A DNA stretch of 64,000 nucleotides from Salinisphaera sp. LB1 (GTDB taxonomy: Bacteria > Pseudomonadota > Gammaproteobacteria > Nevskiales > Salinisphaeraceae), in contig NZ_CP029488.1 of NCBI RefSeq assembly GCF_003177035.1, positions 1,922,001-1,986,000 of the forward strand. Reading direction: 5' to 3'. The notes under the pieces were generated by a model that searched no databases, was not told where the DNA came from, and saw nothing but the letters and a program-made list of their open reading frames with translations. The stretch's first letter is position 1. Each line of letters starts with the position of its first letter. Below, one piece after another: positions 45,402 through 55,634 of this stretch. The translations under genes were made by a program, and so were the position numbers.

Positions 45402-45985
45402 CGATTCAGTTTGCCGATGCGCTCGGCGCGGTCGACGATCTCAGTGATGCGGATGCCGTACTTGTCCTCGACCACCACCACCTCACCCTGGGCGACCAGA
45501 TACCCGTTGATGAGAATGTCCATCGGCTCGCCGGCCAGGCCATCGAGTTCGACGATGGAACCCTGGGCCAGATCCAGCAGCTCGCGGATCGACAACCGGG
45601 TCGAGCCGAGCTCGACCGACAGTGTCACCGGGATCTCCATGATCATATCGAGATCGCGCGGCGAGGCCGGGCTGGATTCGTCGGCCAGCGGCTTGAACAC
45701 GGCCTCATCGGCGTTACGCGCGCTATCGCTCGCACGGCTGGCCTGCGCCCGGGACGCGGATTTTTCCGTCTCGGCCCGTTCGTGCTGCTCCTTTTCCTGC
45801 GTCTCCTGTTGCTGTTCGGCCATCGCCTCAGCCCAGGCGGCGCTCGCGCTGTCATCGGCCGATTGCGCGGGTTCGGTCCCGGCGTCTTGTTCGGCCGCGG
45901 CCTGCTCGGCGAGAGCCTCGGCCCAGGCGTCGTCGGTCCCGGTCTGGTCCGCGTCGGTGTCGTGATCTTTGGGGGAGTCGGTCAT
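45398..45985 (-). CDS. fliN: Flagellar motor switch protein FliN
   Basis: The C-terminal ~85 residues (MIMEIPVTLSVELGSTRLSI, then LLDLAQGSIVELDGLAGEPM) are canonical FliN/SpoA. The first ~105 residues are a highly acidic, Ala/Gln/Glu-rich extension with AEALAEQAAAEQ-type repeats, making it 195 residues against ~137 in enterics. It forms the C-ring base with FliM. Confidence 0.95.
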   Translation of the reverse strand: MTDSPKDHDTDADQTGTDDAWAEALAEQAAAEQDAGTEPAQSADDSASAAWAEAMAEQQQETQEKEQHERAETEKSASRAQASRASDSARNADEAVFKPLADESSPASPRDLDMIMEIPVTLSVELGSTRLSIRELLDLAQGSIVELDGLAGEPMDILINGYLVAQGEVVVVEDKYGIRITEIVDRAERIGKLNR

Positions 45986-45987
45986 GG

Positions 45988-46995
45988 CTAGATGTCCTGG
46001 GACGTATCCGTCGAAGCGTGGTCGATCATGCGCGTCACACGCAGCGCCTTGCGGTCGTTGAGGCGGCCATAGGCAGCAGCGAATACCGGCACGTCGTCGA
46101 CGCGGGCGGTGATTTCGTCGGGCAGATCGATCGGCAACACGTCACCCACAGCGAGCCGGCTCAACCGGCCGATGGTGGATTGGATCGTGGTGAAATCCGC
46201 GGTCAGCGGCACGTGACTGTGCTTGATCTCACCGGCCATGCGCTGGGCCCGGGCGCGCTGCTCCTCCGGATCGGCTTTCTGCATGGCCGCATTGGTGAGG
46301 ATCTCGCGGATCGGTTCGATCATCGCGTAGGGAATACAGATGTTGAAGTCCGCCCCGAAGGCGCCGACCTCAAGATGGAATGTCGTATTGACCACCAGTT
46401 CGTTCGGCGAGGTCGTGATGTTGGCGAAACGCACCTGCATTTCCGCGCGCTGGAATTCCATGTCCAGCGGATAGACATTGCGCCAGCCCTGGTCGTAGCT
46501 CTCCATGGCGAGCTTGAGCAGACGGCCGATGATGCGTTGCTCGGTATGGGTGAATTCCCGCCCTTCGGACCGGGTGAGAAACCGGCCGTCGCCGCCGAAC
46601 AGACTGTCGACGACCAGAAACACCATGTTCGGCGGGAACACCATCAGCGCGTTGCCGCGCAACGGCTTCATGGCGAAGAGATTGATGTTGGCGGGCACCG
46701 GCAGGTTGCGGGTGAATTCGCTGTAGGCCTGGATCTTGACCGAGTCCACCGTGATGTCGGCGCTGCGCCGGATCAGGTTGAACAGCGACATGCGGAAATC
46801 GCGCGCGAAGCGTTCGTTGATGATATCGAGCGTATGCAGACGACCGCGGACCACCCGTTGCTGGGTGGCCGGGTCGAACGCGCGAATACGCTTGCCCGTG
46901 GCGGTTTTTTCGTCGCCGGCCGACTCGTCCTCGCCGCTCACTCCCTTGAGCAGCGAGTCGATCTCGGCCTGCGAGAGCATGTCGTCGTCGGCCAT
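45988..46995 (-). CDS. fliM: Flagellar motor switch protein FliM
   Basis: The 335-residue protein has the N-terminal CheY-binding peptide MLSQAEIDSLL. The middle CheC-like domain includes RGNALMVFPPNMVFLVVDSL and FGGDGRF, and a C-terminal SpoA domain follows. Phospho-CheY binds here to switch rotation. Confidence 0.97.
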   Translation of the reverse strand: MADDDMLSQAEIDSLLKGVSGEDESAGDEKTATGKRIRAFDPATQQRVVRGRLHTLDIINERFARDFRMSLFNLIRRSADITVDSVKIQAYSEFTRNLPVPANINLFAMKPLRGNALMVFPPNMVFLVVDSLFGGDGRFLTRSEGREFTHTEQRIIGRLLKLAMESYDQGWRNVYPLDMEFQRAEMQVRFANITTSPNELVVNTTFHLEVGAFGADFNICIPYAMIEPIREILTNAAMQKADPEEQRARAQRMAGEIKHSHVPLTADFTTIQSTIGRLSRLAVGDVLPIDLPDEITARVDDVPVFAAAYGRLNDRKALRVTRMIDHASTDTSQDI

Positions 46996-46997
46996 GG

Positions 46998-47483
46998 CTA
47001 CTGAACGATGAAATCGGTGAACAGGACGTCATTGATGGCCACCGGCTTGCCGCCCTTGGTATAGGGCTTGCGCAGCGTGTCACGCAGCGTCTTGGCAATG
47101 GCGCGCTTGCCCTCGGCAGTGGTGAGCTTGTCGGCCGACTGATCGCTGAGTGTGATCAGCATGCGGTTGCGCACCTCGGGCATGTGCGCGGTCAGCGTAT
47201 CCGCCGTGTCCTGGCTGGCGACGTTGAGCGACAAACCGATATAGAGCACGCGCGAGTCGCCGGCCAGATTCACCGTCATCGGGTCGACCTTGACGAAAGT
47301 GGGCTTGGGCGGCGGCGCCGGCTCGGCGGCCTCGGCGCTGCCGGCGTGACCGTGCATGAAATAGAACGCGGCGCCGCCGCCGGCCGCAAGCAGGGCGACC
47401 AGCACCGCAATGCCCACCAGCAAAAGGCTCCGGGCCGCGCCATGCTGGCGTTGGGGAGAGGGAAAGGAACGGATGTGCGTCAT
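46998..47483 (-). CDS. fliL: Flagellar basal-body protein FliL
   Basis: The 161-residue protein has one N-terminal membrane helix (LLLVGIAVLVALLAAGGGAA) and a periplasmic domain with VKVDPMTVNLAGDSRVLYIG, ending NDVLFTDFIVQ. FliL associates with stators. It starts 48 bp after the fliK stop. Confidence 0.95.
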   Translation of the reverse strand: MTHIRSFPSPQRQHGAARSLLLVGIAVLVALLAAGGGAAFYFMHGHAGSAEAAEPAPPPKPTFVKVDPMTVNLAGDSRVLYIGLSLNVASQDTADTLTAHMPEVRNRMLITLSDQSADKLTTAEGKRAIAKTLRDTLRKPYTKGGKPVAINDVLFTDFIVQ

Positions 47484-47531
47484 GTATCAAGCAACGTTAA
47501 GGGCCATATCGCTATATCGGCCGATGGGCGC

Positions 47532-49079
47532 TCAAGCAAAGATGTCGATGCCACCGGGACGGTGCAAATCGCGTAACGGAATGCTCTGTGCGCCGGCGTC
47601 GAGCGCGGTGTCGGCGGAAATGTCGCCGATGGCCGCGGTCTGCTGGCCGGGCTTGCCGCCGCGCGAGTCGGATCGGCCGTCGCCGCCGGCGAATGCCGCC
47701 TGGCTGTTCTGATCGCCGACCGAGGCCTGACCGAGCGACAGGCCGCCGGCCGTCAGCGCTTGGCGCAGCTGCGGGAGCGCGGCCTCGACCGCTTCGCGGA
47801 CATGCGCGTGCGCCGCCGCGAAATGCAACTGCGCCTGATTATGGCTGTTGACCGTGACCGAGATATTGATCTGGCCCAACTCGCGCGGGTGCAGCTGGAT
47901 CTGGGCCTGCTGCTGGCCACCGGCGCCCGCCAGGCGCAGGGTGTGCTGGCCGAGGGCCTGGTTCCAGTCATCGCTGGCGATCGGCGCGTTGAGGCTGGCC
48001 GTGGTGGCCGCGGTGCCGGTATGGGCGGCGGCCGTCTGCGGGGCTGCCGCGGACTGCAGACCCTGCCCGGCGACACCCGCCAGCGCGATGCCGTTCGCGC
48101 CCTGGCTTGCGTTGCTGCCGGCGGCATGCAGAAGGCCCGGACGCGGGCCGCCGTCGGGACTGCCGGTCGCCGAGGCGCCGGTCTGGTCGTTCGCGGTCAG
48201 CGCGGCCAGTAACTGGGCCGGGCTGTCGCCGCCGGCCTGGCTTCCGGACGGATTGTTCGATTGCCCGTGCGACGCGCCATGGCCCTCGAGACGGGCGTAC
48301 AGCTGCTGCCAGGAGGCGTGCAACGAAGCCGCGACCGAGGGCCGGCCGCTCGCCGCATCGCCAACCGATCCCTGGGCCGCCCGGCCGGGCTTGATCGTCT
48401 GTGTGGTGATCAATGGCGCCTGGATCAGGGCCGCGATCGGGCCGGGCGAGTCGGTTTTCTTCGACTGATGATGGGCCTTGTCATGGGTTTTGCCATGGGT
48501 TTTGTGGTCGCTCGCCGCATTCCCTGGGCCCGATGACCGGCGCTTGTGGTTGTCGAGCGCGGCGGTTTTCGTCTCAGCGCGTGTCGCGGCGGCGGTCTGC
48601 GCCTGCGCCGCCGTGGTCTCCGGCCGAGTGCTGGCCGGCCGGCCACCCGCCGAAGCGACCGGGGGCTGTGTCTTGTCTGCCGCCTTTTTCGGAGCGCTTG
48701 TTTGGGCTGCCAGCAAAGAGCTGGCGCTCAGGCGCTGGCGGGTAATGTGTTCGTGCTTGTCGGCCGAGGTCGGTCCGGTGTCGTGTGTTGCCGCGTCGCG
48801 CCCTTTTGCCTTGTCGCCGGCGGCGGTCGTCGTGCCGGCAGCCTGCTTTGCATCGTGCTGCGGCCCGTTTGCGCGCGCGTCGCTCGGGTGCGCGGCATCG
48901 TCATGCGGCGCGGCGTGGCCGCTGTGTTGTGTCTGTTGGTTGTGATCGCGTGCCGCACGCGACGTCGCCAGCGTGCGCGAGAAATCGCTATCGCCACCGC
49001 CGGATGCTTTGGCCGTTGTCGCGGCCTTCGGCGCGGCGCTATGCGTGGCCGCAGTCACTGTCCCCGGATCGATTGCCAT
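47532..49079 (-). CDS. fliK: Hook-length control protein FliK
   Basis: The 515-residue protein has a long Ala/Thr/Gln/His-rich low-complexity ruler. The C-terminal Flg_hook domain contains QQAQIQLHPRELGQINISVT and HVREAVEAALPQLRQALTAG. It measures the hook and triggers FlhB switching. A shorter FliK-like protein is encoded at 14.7 kb. Confidence 0.93.
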   Translation of the reverse strand: MAIDPGTVTAATHSAAPKAATTAKASGGGDSDFSRTLATSRAARDHNQQTQHSGHAAPHDDAAHPSDARANGPQHDAKQAAGTTTAAGDKAKGRDAATHDTGPTSADKHEHITRQRLSASSLLAAQTSAPKKAADKTQPPVASAGGRPASTRPETTAAQAQTAAATRAETKTAALDNHKRRSSGPGNAASDHKTHGKTHDKAHHQSKKTDSPGPIAALIQAPLITTQTIKPGRAAQGSVGDAASGRPSVAASLHASWQQLYARLEGHGASHGQSNNPSGSQAGGDSPAQLLAALTANDQTGASATGSPDGGPRPGLLHAAGSNASQGANGIALAGVAGQGLQSAAAPQTAAAHTGTAATTASLNAPIASDDWNQALGQHTLRLAGAGGQQQAQIQLHPRELGQINISVTVNSHNQAQLHFAAAHAHVREAVEAALPQLRQALTAGGLSLGQASVGDQNSQAAFAGGDGRSDSRGGKPGQQTAAIGDISADTALDAGAQSIPLRDLHRPGGIDIFA

Positions 49080-49100
49080 GGTTCCCCCCGCTGGATTCGA

Positions 49101-49541
49101 TCAGCCGTTCGCCCGGCGCGCTGCGCGCCCGGCGGCTTCGTCATTGTCTTGTTGCTCGCGCCGCGCGTCACGCCGTGCCGCTTCGGCACGGCGGCGTTCT
49201 TCCAGCGCGTCGAAGGATTTCAACCGACGCTGGCGGTCCTGCCACTGGCTCTTGCCATCCGCGAGCCGATGTTCGCTATGGGCCACGATGCGTTCCTGCT
49301 GCCCGATGGCCTCGTCGAGCGCGGCCAGAAATCGCTGGTCGTTGTCCAGGCGGTGCATCGACAGCCCGTTGGCCATCGCGCGCGCCAGCCGTTCGCCGTA
49401 TTCGGCACGGTAGGCGATCAGCGCTTCGAGCTGCGCCTGGCTCTGCGCCCGCTCGCCATGCAGCGCGCCCAGTTCGGCCGCCGCAGCGTCGCGTTTTTCG
49501 GTGGCCAGTTCGATCAGAGCGTTGAGCGAGGATTGATTCAT
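49101..49541 (-). CDS. fliJ: Flagellar export protein FliJ
   Basis: The 146-residue protein is an almost uninterrupted coiled coil ([20 protein letters not shown]) with the [20 protein letters not shown] tail common in FliJ. It is the central stalk of the FliHI ATPase. It overlaps the fliI stop by 4 bp (ATGA). Confidence 0.9.
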   Translation of the reverse strand: MNQSSLNALIELATEKRDAAAAELGALHGERAQSQAQLEALIAYRAEYGERLARAMANGLSMHRLDNDQRFLAALDEAIGQQERIVAHSEHRLADGKSQWQDRQRRLKSFDALEERRRAEAARRDARREQQDNDEAAGRAARRANG

Positions 49542-50929
49542 GACGACGCGTCGGTGCCGGTAACGAGATCGGCCAGCCAGGCTGTGGCGTCGCCGTGGTT
49601 GCTGCGTTCGCCCATGCCCTGCTGCAGAAACTCTTCCATGCGCGGATGCAACGCGATGGCCGTATCCAGGGTCGGATCGCTGCCGGCCTGGTAGGCCCCC
49701 ACGGCGATCAGATCCCGGCTGCGCTCATAGCGCGAGAACATGCGTTTAAAATACTGCACGCGCGCAAGCTGCGTTTCGTCGATAAGCGCCGTCATTGCGC
49801 GGCTTATTGACGCTTCGATATCGATCGCCGGGTAGTGGCCGGCTTCGGCCAGGTGACGCGAGAGCACGAAATGCCCGTCCAGAATGGCGCGTGCGGCGTC
49901 GGCGATCGGGTCCTGCTGGTCGTCGCCTTCGGTCAGTACCGTATAGAAGGCGGTGATCGAGCCGCCGCCGGCCGCGGCGTTACCGGCGCGCTCGACCAGC
50001 GTCGGCAGGCGAGCGAAAACCGACGGCGGATACCCCTTGGTGGCCGGCGGTTCGCCGATGGCCAGTGCGATTTCGCGCTGGGCCATGGCGTAGCGCGTAA
50101 GCGAGTCCATGATCAGCAGAACGTTGAACCCGCGATCGCGGAAATCCTCGGCGATCCGGGTGGCGTAGTCCGCGCCCTGCAGGCGCAATAGCGGTGAGGT
50201 ATCGGCCGGGGCCGCGACGACCACCGCGCGGGCCAGTCCGGCATCGCCCAGGATATTGTCGATGAAGTCCTTGACCTCGCGGCCTCGTTCGCCGATCAGG
50301 CCCACCACGATCACGTCGGCCGCCGTAAAGCGCGCCATCATGCCCAGCAGCACGCTCTTGCCGACGCCGGAGCCCGCAAACAGGCCGAGACGCTGGCCGC
50401 GACCGACCGTGAGCAGGGCGTTGATCGCCCGGATGCCGGTATCCAGTACCTGGCTGATCGGGGCGCGTTTGAGCGGGTTGATGGACGGCGCGATCAGGCC
50501 GGCATGGTCGGCCTCTGCGGGGATCGGGGCGCCGTCCAGCGGCCGGCCGCGTGCGTCGAGCACCCGCCCGAGCAGGGCCGGGCCCACTGGCACGGATTTC
50601 GCCGCCCCCGGCGCCGCGCCGGGCGGGCCGAGCACTGGCCAGACGCGGGCGCCGGCAATCAGTCCGGTGGTTTCCACGAACGGCATGAGCAGCAGGGACC
50701 GGCCGGAGAAACCCACCACCTCGGCCTCGGCGTGTTCGCGCCCGCTGATCTGTTCGATCCAGCAGTGCGCGCCCAGCGGCAGGCGCAGTCCGACAACTTC
50801 CAGCACCAGTCCGCTGGCGCGCACGAGCTTGCCGCGTTCGCGTACCCGCGGGGTGGCGGCCACGCGTTGGCGCATGGTGGCCAGGCGTTCATTCCAGCCG
50901 GCCAGCCGATCGTCGGCCGAGACGTCCAT
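49538..50929 (-). CDS. fliI: Flagellar export ATPase FliI
   Basis: The 463-residue F1-beta-like ATPase has Walker A in [15 protein letters not shown], the Walker B region [20 protein letters not shown], and [20 protein letters not shown], a FliI signature. I use ATG 50929 ([12 protein letters not shown]), which shares a base with the fliH stop; upstream in-frame codons have no ribosome site. Confidence 0.96.
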   Translation of the reverse strand: MDVSADDRLAGWNERLATMRQRVAATPRVRERGKLVRASGLVLEVVGLRLPLGAHCWIEQISGREHAEAEVVGFSGRSLLLMPFVETTGLIAGARVWPVLGPPGAAPGAAKSVPVGPALLGRVLDARGRPLDGAPIPAEADHAGLIAPSINPLKRAPISQVLDTGIRAINALLTVGRGQRLGLFAGSGVGKSVLLGMMARFTAADVIVVGLIGERGREVKDFIDNILGDAGLARAVVVAAPADTSPLLRLQGADYATRIAEDFRDRGFNVLLIMDSLTRYAMAQREIALAIGEPPATKGYPPSVFARLPTLVERAGNAAAGGGSITAFYTVLTEGDDQQDPIADAARAILDGHFVLSRHLAEAGHYPAIDIEASISRAMTALIDETQLARVQYFKRMFSRYERSRDLIAVGAYQAGSDPTLDTAIALHPRMEEFLQQGMGERSNHGDATAWLADLVTGTDASS

Positions 50930-51651
50930 CAGTGCTGCTCGTGGCCAACCGCCTGGAGCAGGCGCGCCCAGCGGTCGGCGTGTGTACTGTCGATTTCGCG
51001 CTCGTCGTCCTCGATGCGGCAATCACCGGGCGCCAGCGACACATCGGCGCGCAGCCGCCAGCCGGCGCCGGCCAGGCTCTGGCCCAGATGATGTTCGATG
51101 CGGGCCAGATCGTCGGCGGCCACATACAGCGTCGGCGATCCGGTCAGCCCGGGGTGGTTCTCCAGCAGTTCCTGGATGTCGTCGAGAATGTGCTCGGGCT
51201 GGATCTCGAGCGCGCGCCCGGCCAGTTGTCGCCCGGTCTCGATCGCCAGCTCGACGAGCTGGTGGCCGATGCGTTCGTCGAGTGCGGCCGTGGCCTGGCC
51301 GAATTGCGTGATCAGTCGTTCGATCGGCGCCAGACGCTCGGCAATCTCGGCATCCACCCGGGCCTGGAGTTCGGCGCGAATCTTGGCTTCTCCCTCGGCA
51401 TAGCCCGCGGCATAGCCCTTGGCGTGCCCGGCCTCGTAGCCCTTGTTCTCGGCTTCTTCCTTGGCCAGTTCGAACAGCGTCATGCTGATCTGATCTTCGC
51501 GGCGACGCCGGGGCGGCGTCTCCGTCGAGCCCTCGCCCTGCGTCGCCTCGGACTGCGTGCGGTCGTGCTCGCGTGGCGCGACGCGGCGCTCCAGCGGCGT
51601 CATTCGCCAGGGCTGCCAATGGCGGCCGCGCGAGGCACTAGACATATTCAT
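50929..51651 (-). CDS. fliH: Flagellar export ATPase regulator FliH
   Basis: The 240-residue protein has an N-terminal FliN-binding-type region and the Gly-repeat helix [20 protein letters not shown], with GxxxG-like spacing characteristic of FliH. The C-terminal domain binds FliI. The start overlaps the fliG 3' end by 14 bp; MSSASR at 51645 is an alternative start. Confidence 0.94.
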   Translation of the reverse strand: MNMSSASRGRHWQPWRMTPLERRVAPREHDRTQSEATQGEGSTETPPRRRREDQISMTLFELAKEEAENKGYEAGHAKGYAAGYAEGEAKIRAELQARVDAEIAERLAPIERLITQFGQATAALDERIGHQLVELAIETGRQLAGRALEIQPEHILDDIQELLENHPGLTGSPTLYVAADDLARIEHHLGQSLAGAGWRLRADVSLAPGDCRIEDDEREIDSTHADRWARLLQAVGHEQH

Positions 51652-52642
51652 CGTCGTCGCCGGTCAGGGTGATTTCGCCGGAATCGGCCAGGCGGCGCAC
51701 GATATCCAGAATGCGCTTGCGTTCGGCCTCCACTTGCGACAACCGCACGGGGCCGCGCATTTCCATATCCTCGCGCAGCAGATCCGCGGCCCGCGTTGCC
51801 ATGTTGGAGGTGAAGCGGGAGAACAGGGCTTCGTCGGTGCCCTTGAGCGCAATCGCCAGGGTGTCGTTGTCGACCTCGGTGAGAATACGCTGCATGGTGC
51901 GGTTTTCCGCCTTGACCAGATCCTCGAACACGAACATTTCGTCGATGATGCGCTGGGCCAGATTCTCGTCATGCTCGCGCACACTCGCCAGCGCCGCTTC
52001 CTCATGTGCGGAGTTGAGCAGGTTGAGGATCTCGGCGGCGGTGGACACGCCCCCCATCTTGCTGCGTTTGAGGTTCTGGCCGTCCAGCAGACTGCCGAGA
52101 ACCTCGGTCAGCTCGGCCAGCGCGGCCGGCTGCACGCCGGAGAATGTCGCCACGCGCAGGATGACGTCGTTGCGCAGCCGGTCCTCGAAGCACAGCAGGA
52201 CGTCGGCGGCCTGGTTGCGTTCCAGGTGCACGATGATGGTCGCGATGATCTGCGGATGCTCGTCGCGGATCATCTCGGCCACCACGTTGGCCTCCATCAG
52301 GTTGAGCGCATCGATCCCCGAGCCTTCGTTGCTCTCGAAGATGTCCTCGAGCAGGCTGGCCGCGCGCTCCTCGCCCATCGCCTTCACCAGCACCGAGCGG
52401 ATGTGGTCGCTGGAGTTGATGTTGATGGCGCCGTACTGGTCCAGCTCGTCGTTGAACTCGCTCAGGACCTCCTCGATCTTCTCCGACGAGACATTGCTCA
52501 GCGCGGCCATGCGCATGCCGAGCTGTTGCGCGTCGCGGCTGGACAGGTGCTTGAAGACTTCGGCCGCGGTATCGTCGTCCAGCGCCATCATCAGGATGGC
52601 GCTACGGTCGAGTCCGCTTTTGCTGGTACTCGCGCTAGCCAT
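51638..52642 (-). CDS. fliG: Flagellar motor switch protein FliG
   Basis: The 334-residue protein has AILMMALDDDTAAEVFKHLS at the N-terminus and the EHPQIIATIIVHLERNQAAD middle domain. A C-terminal torque helix region has the charged residues that contact MotA (MFVFEDLVKAENRTMQRILT). It overlaps fliF by 8 bp. Confidence 0.97.
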   Translation of the reverse strand: MASASTSKSGLDRSAILMMALDDDTAAEVFKHLSSRDAQQLGMRMAALSNVSSEKIEEVLSEFNDELDQYGAININSSDHIRSVLVKAMGEERAASLLEDIFESNEGSGIDALNLMEANVVAEMIRDEHPQIIATIIVHLERNQAADVLLCFEDRLRNDVILRVATFSGVQPAALAELTEVLGSLLDGQNLKRSKMGGVSTAAEILNLLNSAHEEAALASVREHDENLAQRIIDEMFVFEDLVKAENRTMQRILTEVDNDTLAIALKGTDEALFSRFTSNMATRAADLLREDMEMRGPVRLSQVEAERKRILDIVRRLADSGEITLTGDDDEYV

Positions 52643-54383
52643 CTTCTTTCATCCAGTCCTTGACGATCATGGCCACCATGCGTGGGTCTTCGCGCGCGGC
52701 TTCCTGGGCATTGCGGATGGCGTCGTGGTGACGACGGCGCCGCTGGGTGCGCAGCGCCTGCTCGGCTCCGTCGTCATCCGCTTCGGACTCACCTGTGGCG
52801 GCCGCCGGCGCGCCGGCATTACCGCGGCGCGGCGCGGCGACTTCGCCGAACAACCCGCTGCGCTCGGCCAGCGGGCGGACCAGGCGGCGCCACAGCAGCC
52901 AGGCGACGATGGCCAGAACCAGATACTTCAGAGCCTTGATCGCCATGGCCTGCAGGGTGGGGTTTTGCCACCATGCCGGCGCGGTCGCGACCGGTTTGGC
53001 GGGCGCGGCCGAGAACGGCATCTGCAGGACTTCCACCGAGTCGCCGCGATTCGCCGAATAGCCGACCGCGCCGCGGACCAGGCTGCGAATCTGGTCCATC
53101 TGTTGCTTCGACAGGCCCTTGGGTGGCTTCTTGCCGCTGCCCGCGGTGCTGCCCACCGCGTTCTGATTGATCACGACTGCCACCGACACGCGCTGCACCT
53201 GCCCAATCGGGTCGGTGACATGGGCGATGGTGTGGTTGAGCTCGTAGTTGGTGGTATCGCTCTTGGCGGTCGAAATACGCCCAGAGTTGTCGAGACCCAG
53301 CGCACCGTTGCTCTGCAGCGACGAACTGTTATTGCCGTTGCCACTGTTCGCATTCGTCCGATTGCCGGCGCCCTTCCTGCCGCCCGACTTTTTCGGGTTG
53401 TTGATGGGCGAGGGCGGGTTCGGTGTCGGCTGATTGCTCAGCGCGCCCGGCACGCCGCCCTGCTTTGCGTTCTTGTCGACCTTCTGGCTGGTCTCGCGGC
53501 TGCGAATTGCGGCCGGCTTGTTGCCGTTGTTGGGGCCGTAGTTCTCGCTGGTGTGCTCGCGCTTGGCGAAATCGAGATCGGCCACCACCTGAGTGCGCAC
53601 GTTGTCGGCTCCGACGATCGGCGCCAGCAGGTTCTGGATGCGCTGCTGATACGTCTTTTCGACCCGTGACGTATAGGCCAGCCGGGTGCCGTCGACGCCG
53701 TCTGCGTTATCGCTTTTCGATAACAGGTGGCCGCGACCATCGACGACGGTCACCGCATCCACCGGCAGGCCGGGGACCGCACTCGCCACCAGATTCTGGA
53801 TGGCATTAACCTGGCCCTTGGCCAGCGCGCGCCCGGAATACAGATCCAGTACCACCGAGGCCTTCGGCTTTTTCTGCTCGCGCACGAATACGCTGGATTT
53901 GGGCATGGCCAGCTGGACGCGGGCGCTCGAGACTTCGTTGATGGTCTCGATCGAGCGTTCCAGCTCGCCGGCCAGCGCGCGCTGGTAGTTCACTTTTTCC
54001 GCGAACTCGCTGATGCCGAACGGCTCGTTATCCATCAGCTCGAAGCCGGCGCCGCTGCCCTTGGGCAGCCCGTCGCTGGCCATCTTCAGCCGTATGCGGT
54101 CAACCTGCGAGCGCGGCACCATGATCGTGCTGCCGCCGCCGGTGAGCTTGTAGGGCACCTGCATCTGATCGAGCCGCGCGACGATCTGGCCGCCGTCGCG
54201 GTTGGCCAGGCCGGAATACAGCACGGCATAGTCGGGCGAACGCGTCCACAGCAGCAACGCCACGAGGACCGCGACCGCAGCCGCCACGCCGAGGATCAGC
54301 GCAAGACGCGGTGACGCGCGCAGACGGGCCATAATATCGGCCAGACCGCCGTTCGTCGAAGCTTGGGCTTCGGCGCTGCTCAT
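52635..54383 (-). CDS. fliF: MS-ring protein FliF
   Basis: The 582-residue protein starts MSSAEAQASTNGGLADIMAR (ATG 54383 behind GGGGGGAC; a longer frame to 54473 lacks a ribosome site). Two membrane helices flank a periplasmic domain with YAVLYSGLANRDGGQIVARL and MVPRSQVDRIRLKMASDGLP. The C-terminal tail ends MIVKDWMKEDG for FliG binding. It heads the fliF-R operon and is divergent from fliE. Confidence 0.97.
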   Translation of the reverse strand: MSSAEAQASTNGGLADIMARLRASPRLALILGVAAAVAVLVALLLWTRSPDYAVLYSGLANRDGGQIVARLDQMQVPYKLTGGGSTIMVPRSQVDRIRLKMASDGLPKGSGAGFELMDNEPFGISEFAEKVNYQRALAGELERSIETINEVSSARVQLAMPKSSVFVREQKKPKASVVLDLYSGRALAKGQVNAIQNLVASAVPGLPVDAVTVVDGRGHLLSKSDNADGVDGTRLAYTSRVEKTYQQRIQNLLAPIVGADNVRTQVVADLDFAKREHTSENYGPNNGNKPAAIRSRETSQKVDKNAKQGGVPGALSNQPTPNPPSPINNPKKSGGRKGAGNRTNANSGNGNNSSSLQSNGALGLDNSGRISTAKSDTTNYELNHTIAHVTDPIGQVQRVSVAVVINQNAVGSTAGSGKKPPKGLSKQQMDQIRSLVRGAVGYSANRGDSVEVLQMPFSAAPAKPVATAPAWWQNPTLQAMAIKALKYLVLAIVAWLLWRRLVRPLAERSGLFGEVAAPRRGNAGAPAAATGESEADDDGAEQALRTQRRRRHHDAIRNAQEAAREDPRMVAMIVKDWMKEDG

Positions 54384-54660
54384 CCATGTCCCCCCGTGGC
54401 GCGGACCTGCCTGGCAGGTGCGACCGCTTGAATTCCCTCGTGGCGCCGTAGTGCCACATTGCAGTGGCGGCAAGCGAACGGTGTCGCAGCAGCGCCGGGG
54501 CCCGATTATTCCGCAGACGTCAGATTTCTAAGCGTTGAATAGCCCGCGATTCGTGCGCTATTTGATCCAATGGCGAACGGCAGTGCTGCGCTAGCCTCGC
54601 GCGTTGAGAGGCTGGCGATCTATGTGTCCGGCCTCGCGAAATGGCATGCAAGGGGGACGT

Positions 54661-54987
54661 ATGACGATCAACGCAGGCGGCATGGGGCCGCTGTTACAGC
54701 AAATGCAGGCGGCAGCCCAACAGGCGGGCTCGGGCGCCGACAACAAGGCGAGTGCGGCCCCGACGCCGAGCTTCGCCGAGGCGCTGACCCATTCGATCGA
54801 CCGGATCGATGCGCTCAAGACCGACGCCATGAACGCCGGCAAGGCCTATGAAAGCGGCGCGCCCGGCGTGGGCCTGAACAACGTCATGGTCGACATGGCC
54901 AAGGCGGACGTGGCCACCAATATGGGCATCCAGGTGCGTAATCGCGTGGTGAACGCCTACAAGGACATCATGAATATGCAGGTGTGA
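54661..54987 (+). CDS. fliE: MS-ring/rod adaptor FliE
   Basis: The 108-residue protein has PSFAEALTHSIDRID, NNVMVDMAKADVATNMGIQV and RNRVVNAYKDIMNMQV, the FliE core. AAGGGGG precedes ATG 54661. It is transcribed divergently from fliF across a ~277-bp region that must carry both class II promoters. I could not assign FlhDC boxes by eye. Confidence 0.96.
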   Translation: MTINAGGMGPLLQQMQAAAQQAGSGADNKASAAPTPSFAEALTHSIDRIDALKTDAMNAGKAYESGAPGVGLNNVMVDMAKADVATNMGIQVRNRVVNAYKDIMNMQV

Positions 54988-55268
54988 TGCAACTGACGCC
55001 CAGACGGTAGCAAACAGGGGCATATCCATTCGTCAGTGCCCGGGCACGAATGGGTGCGCCGCGCGCCCACCTGCTCGCCGCCGGGTCTTTTGTAATGCCG
55101 CGTGACTAGACCGCCGCGGCCGTGGACGACGCGATTTGTATGCGACCCGCCTCGCTCGCAGTTCGGCGCAGAGTGTGCGCGTCAGCTTGACCCAGGCTTC
55201 GTAAGCTTTTTCGCAGTGCCTGAAATTCGCCGCTCTGTGTGAATCAATCACGCAGTTGGGGATGGTTC
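54988..55268. other. Intergenic region after fliE
   Basis: No gene is supported here. A GTGCCCGGGCAC palindrome at about 55035-55046, flanked by CATTC and GAATG, could form a loop-poor hairpin after fliE but lacks a T-run. The decayed parDE remnant starts at 55269. Confidence 0.35.
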
Positions 55269-55509
55269 ATGGCCCGAACAACGCGCGTGACGATGGTCCG
55301 CAGTGGGACGAATTCGTCGGACGCCTGATCGCGTCGGTTGTTATCGTTCGAAAAGCTAGGTCATGCGGTCAGCGCTTCGATTGCGCGAGCGTCAAGAGAA
55401 TCAGTTGTCGGCGCTGAGAGAGGCAATAGACGCAAGCGCGCACAGTGGTGAAAGCGTTGAATCCCGTAATGACATGGCAGCGCGGGTGAAGCAGAAACAC
55501 GATGTATAG
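55269..55509 (+). pseudogene. parD: Decayed ParD-type antitoxin gene
   Basis: Joining frames gives a recognisable ParD/CC2985 antitoxin: MARTTRVT, then (after one missing base near 55294) GPQWDEFVGRLIAS. After a second missing base near 55335 come G-YRS-S and a TAG replacing the usual glutamate codon, then VMRSALRLRERQENQLSALR, EAIDASAHSGESVES and ARVKQKHDV. The final TAG at 55507 overlaps an ATG for a parE start. Two frameshifts and a nonsense codon make it non-functional. The alignment is from memory of the family, not a search. Confidence 0.65.
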
Positions 55510-55570
55510 GCTGTCGCGCCTGGCAGCCGACGGCTTCGCACCCTTCCTCGCCTCCGTAACTCGTGAGTAG
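55502..55570 (+). pseudogene. parE: Truncated ParE-type toxin remnant
   Basis: ATG 55502 overlaps the parD stop in the typical parDE manner and encodes MYRLSRLAADGF, a ParE-like N-terminus. The frame then runs into unrelated residues and stops at 55568-55570. The catalytic/gyrase-binding body is missing, so this is only a 5' remnant. Confidence 0.5.
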
Positions 55571-55634
55571 ACTTGCCCTCTCTCTCTCCTTTTCCTCTGC
55601 CATGCATGAGTAGTCTATTAGCTTGGCGCCGGGT

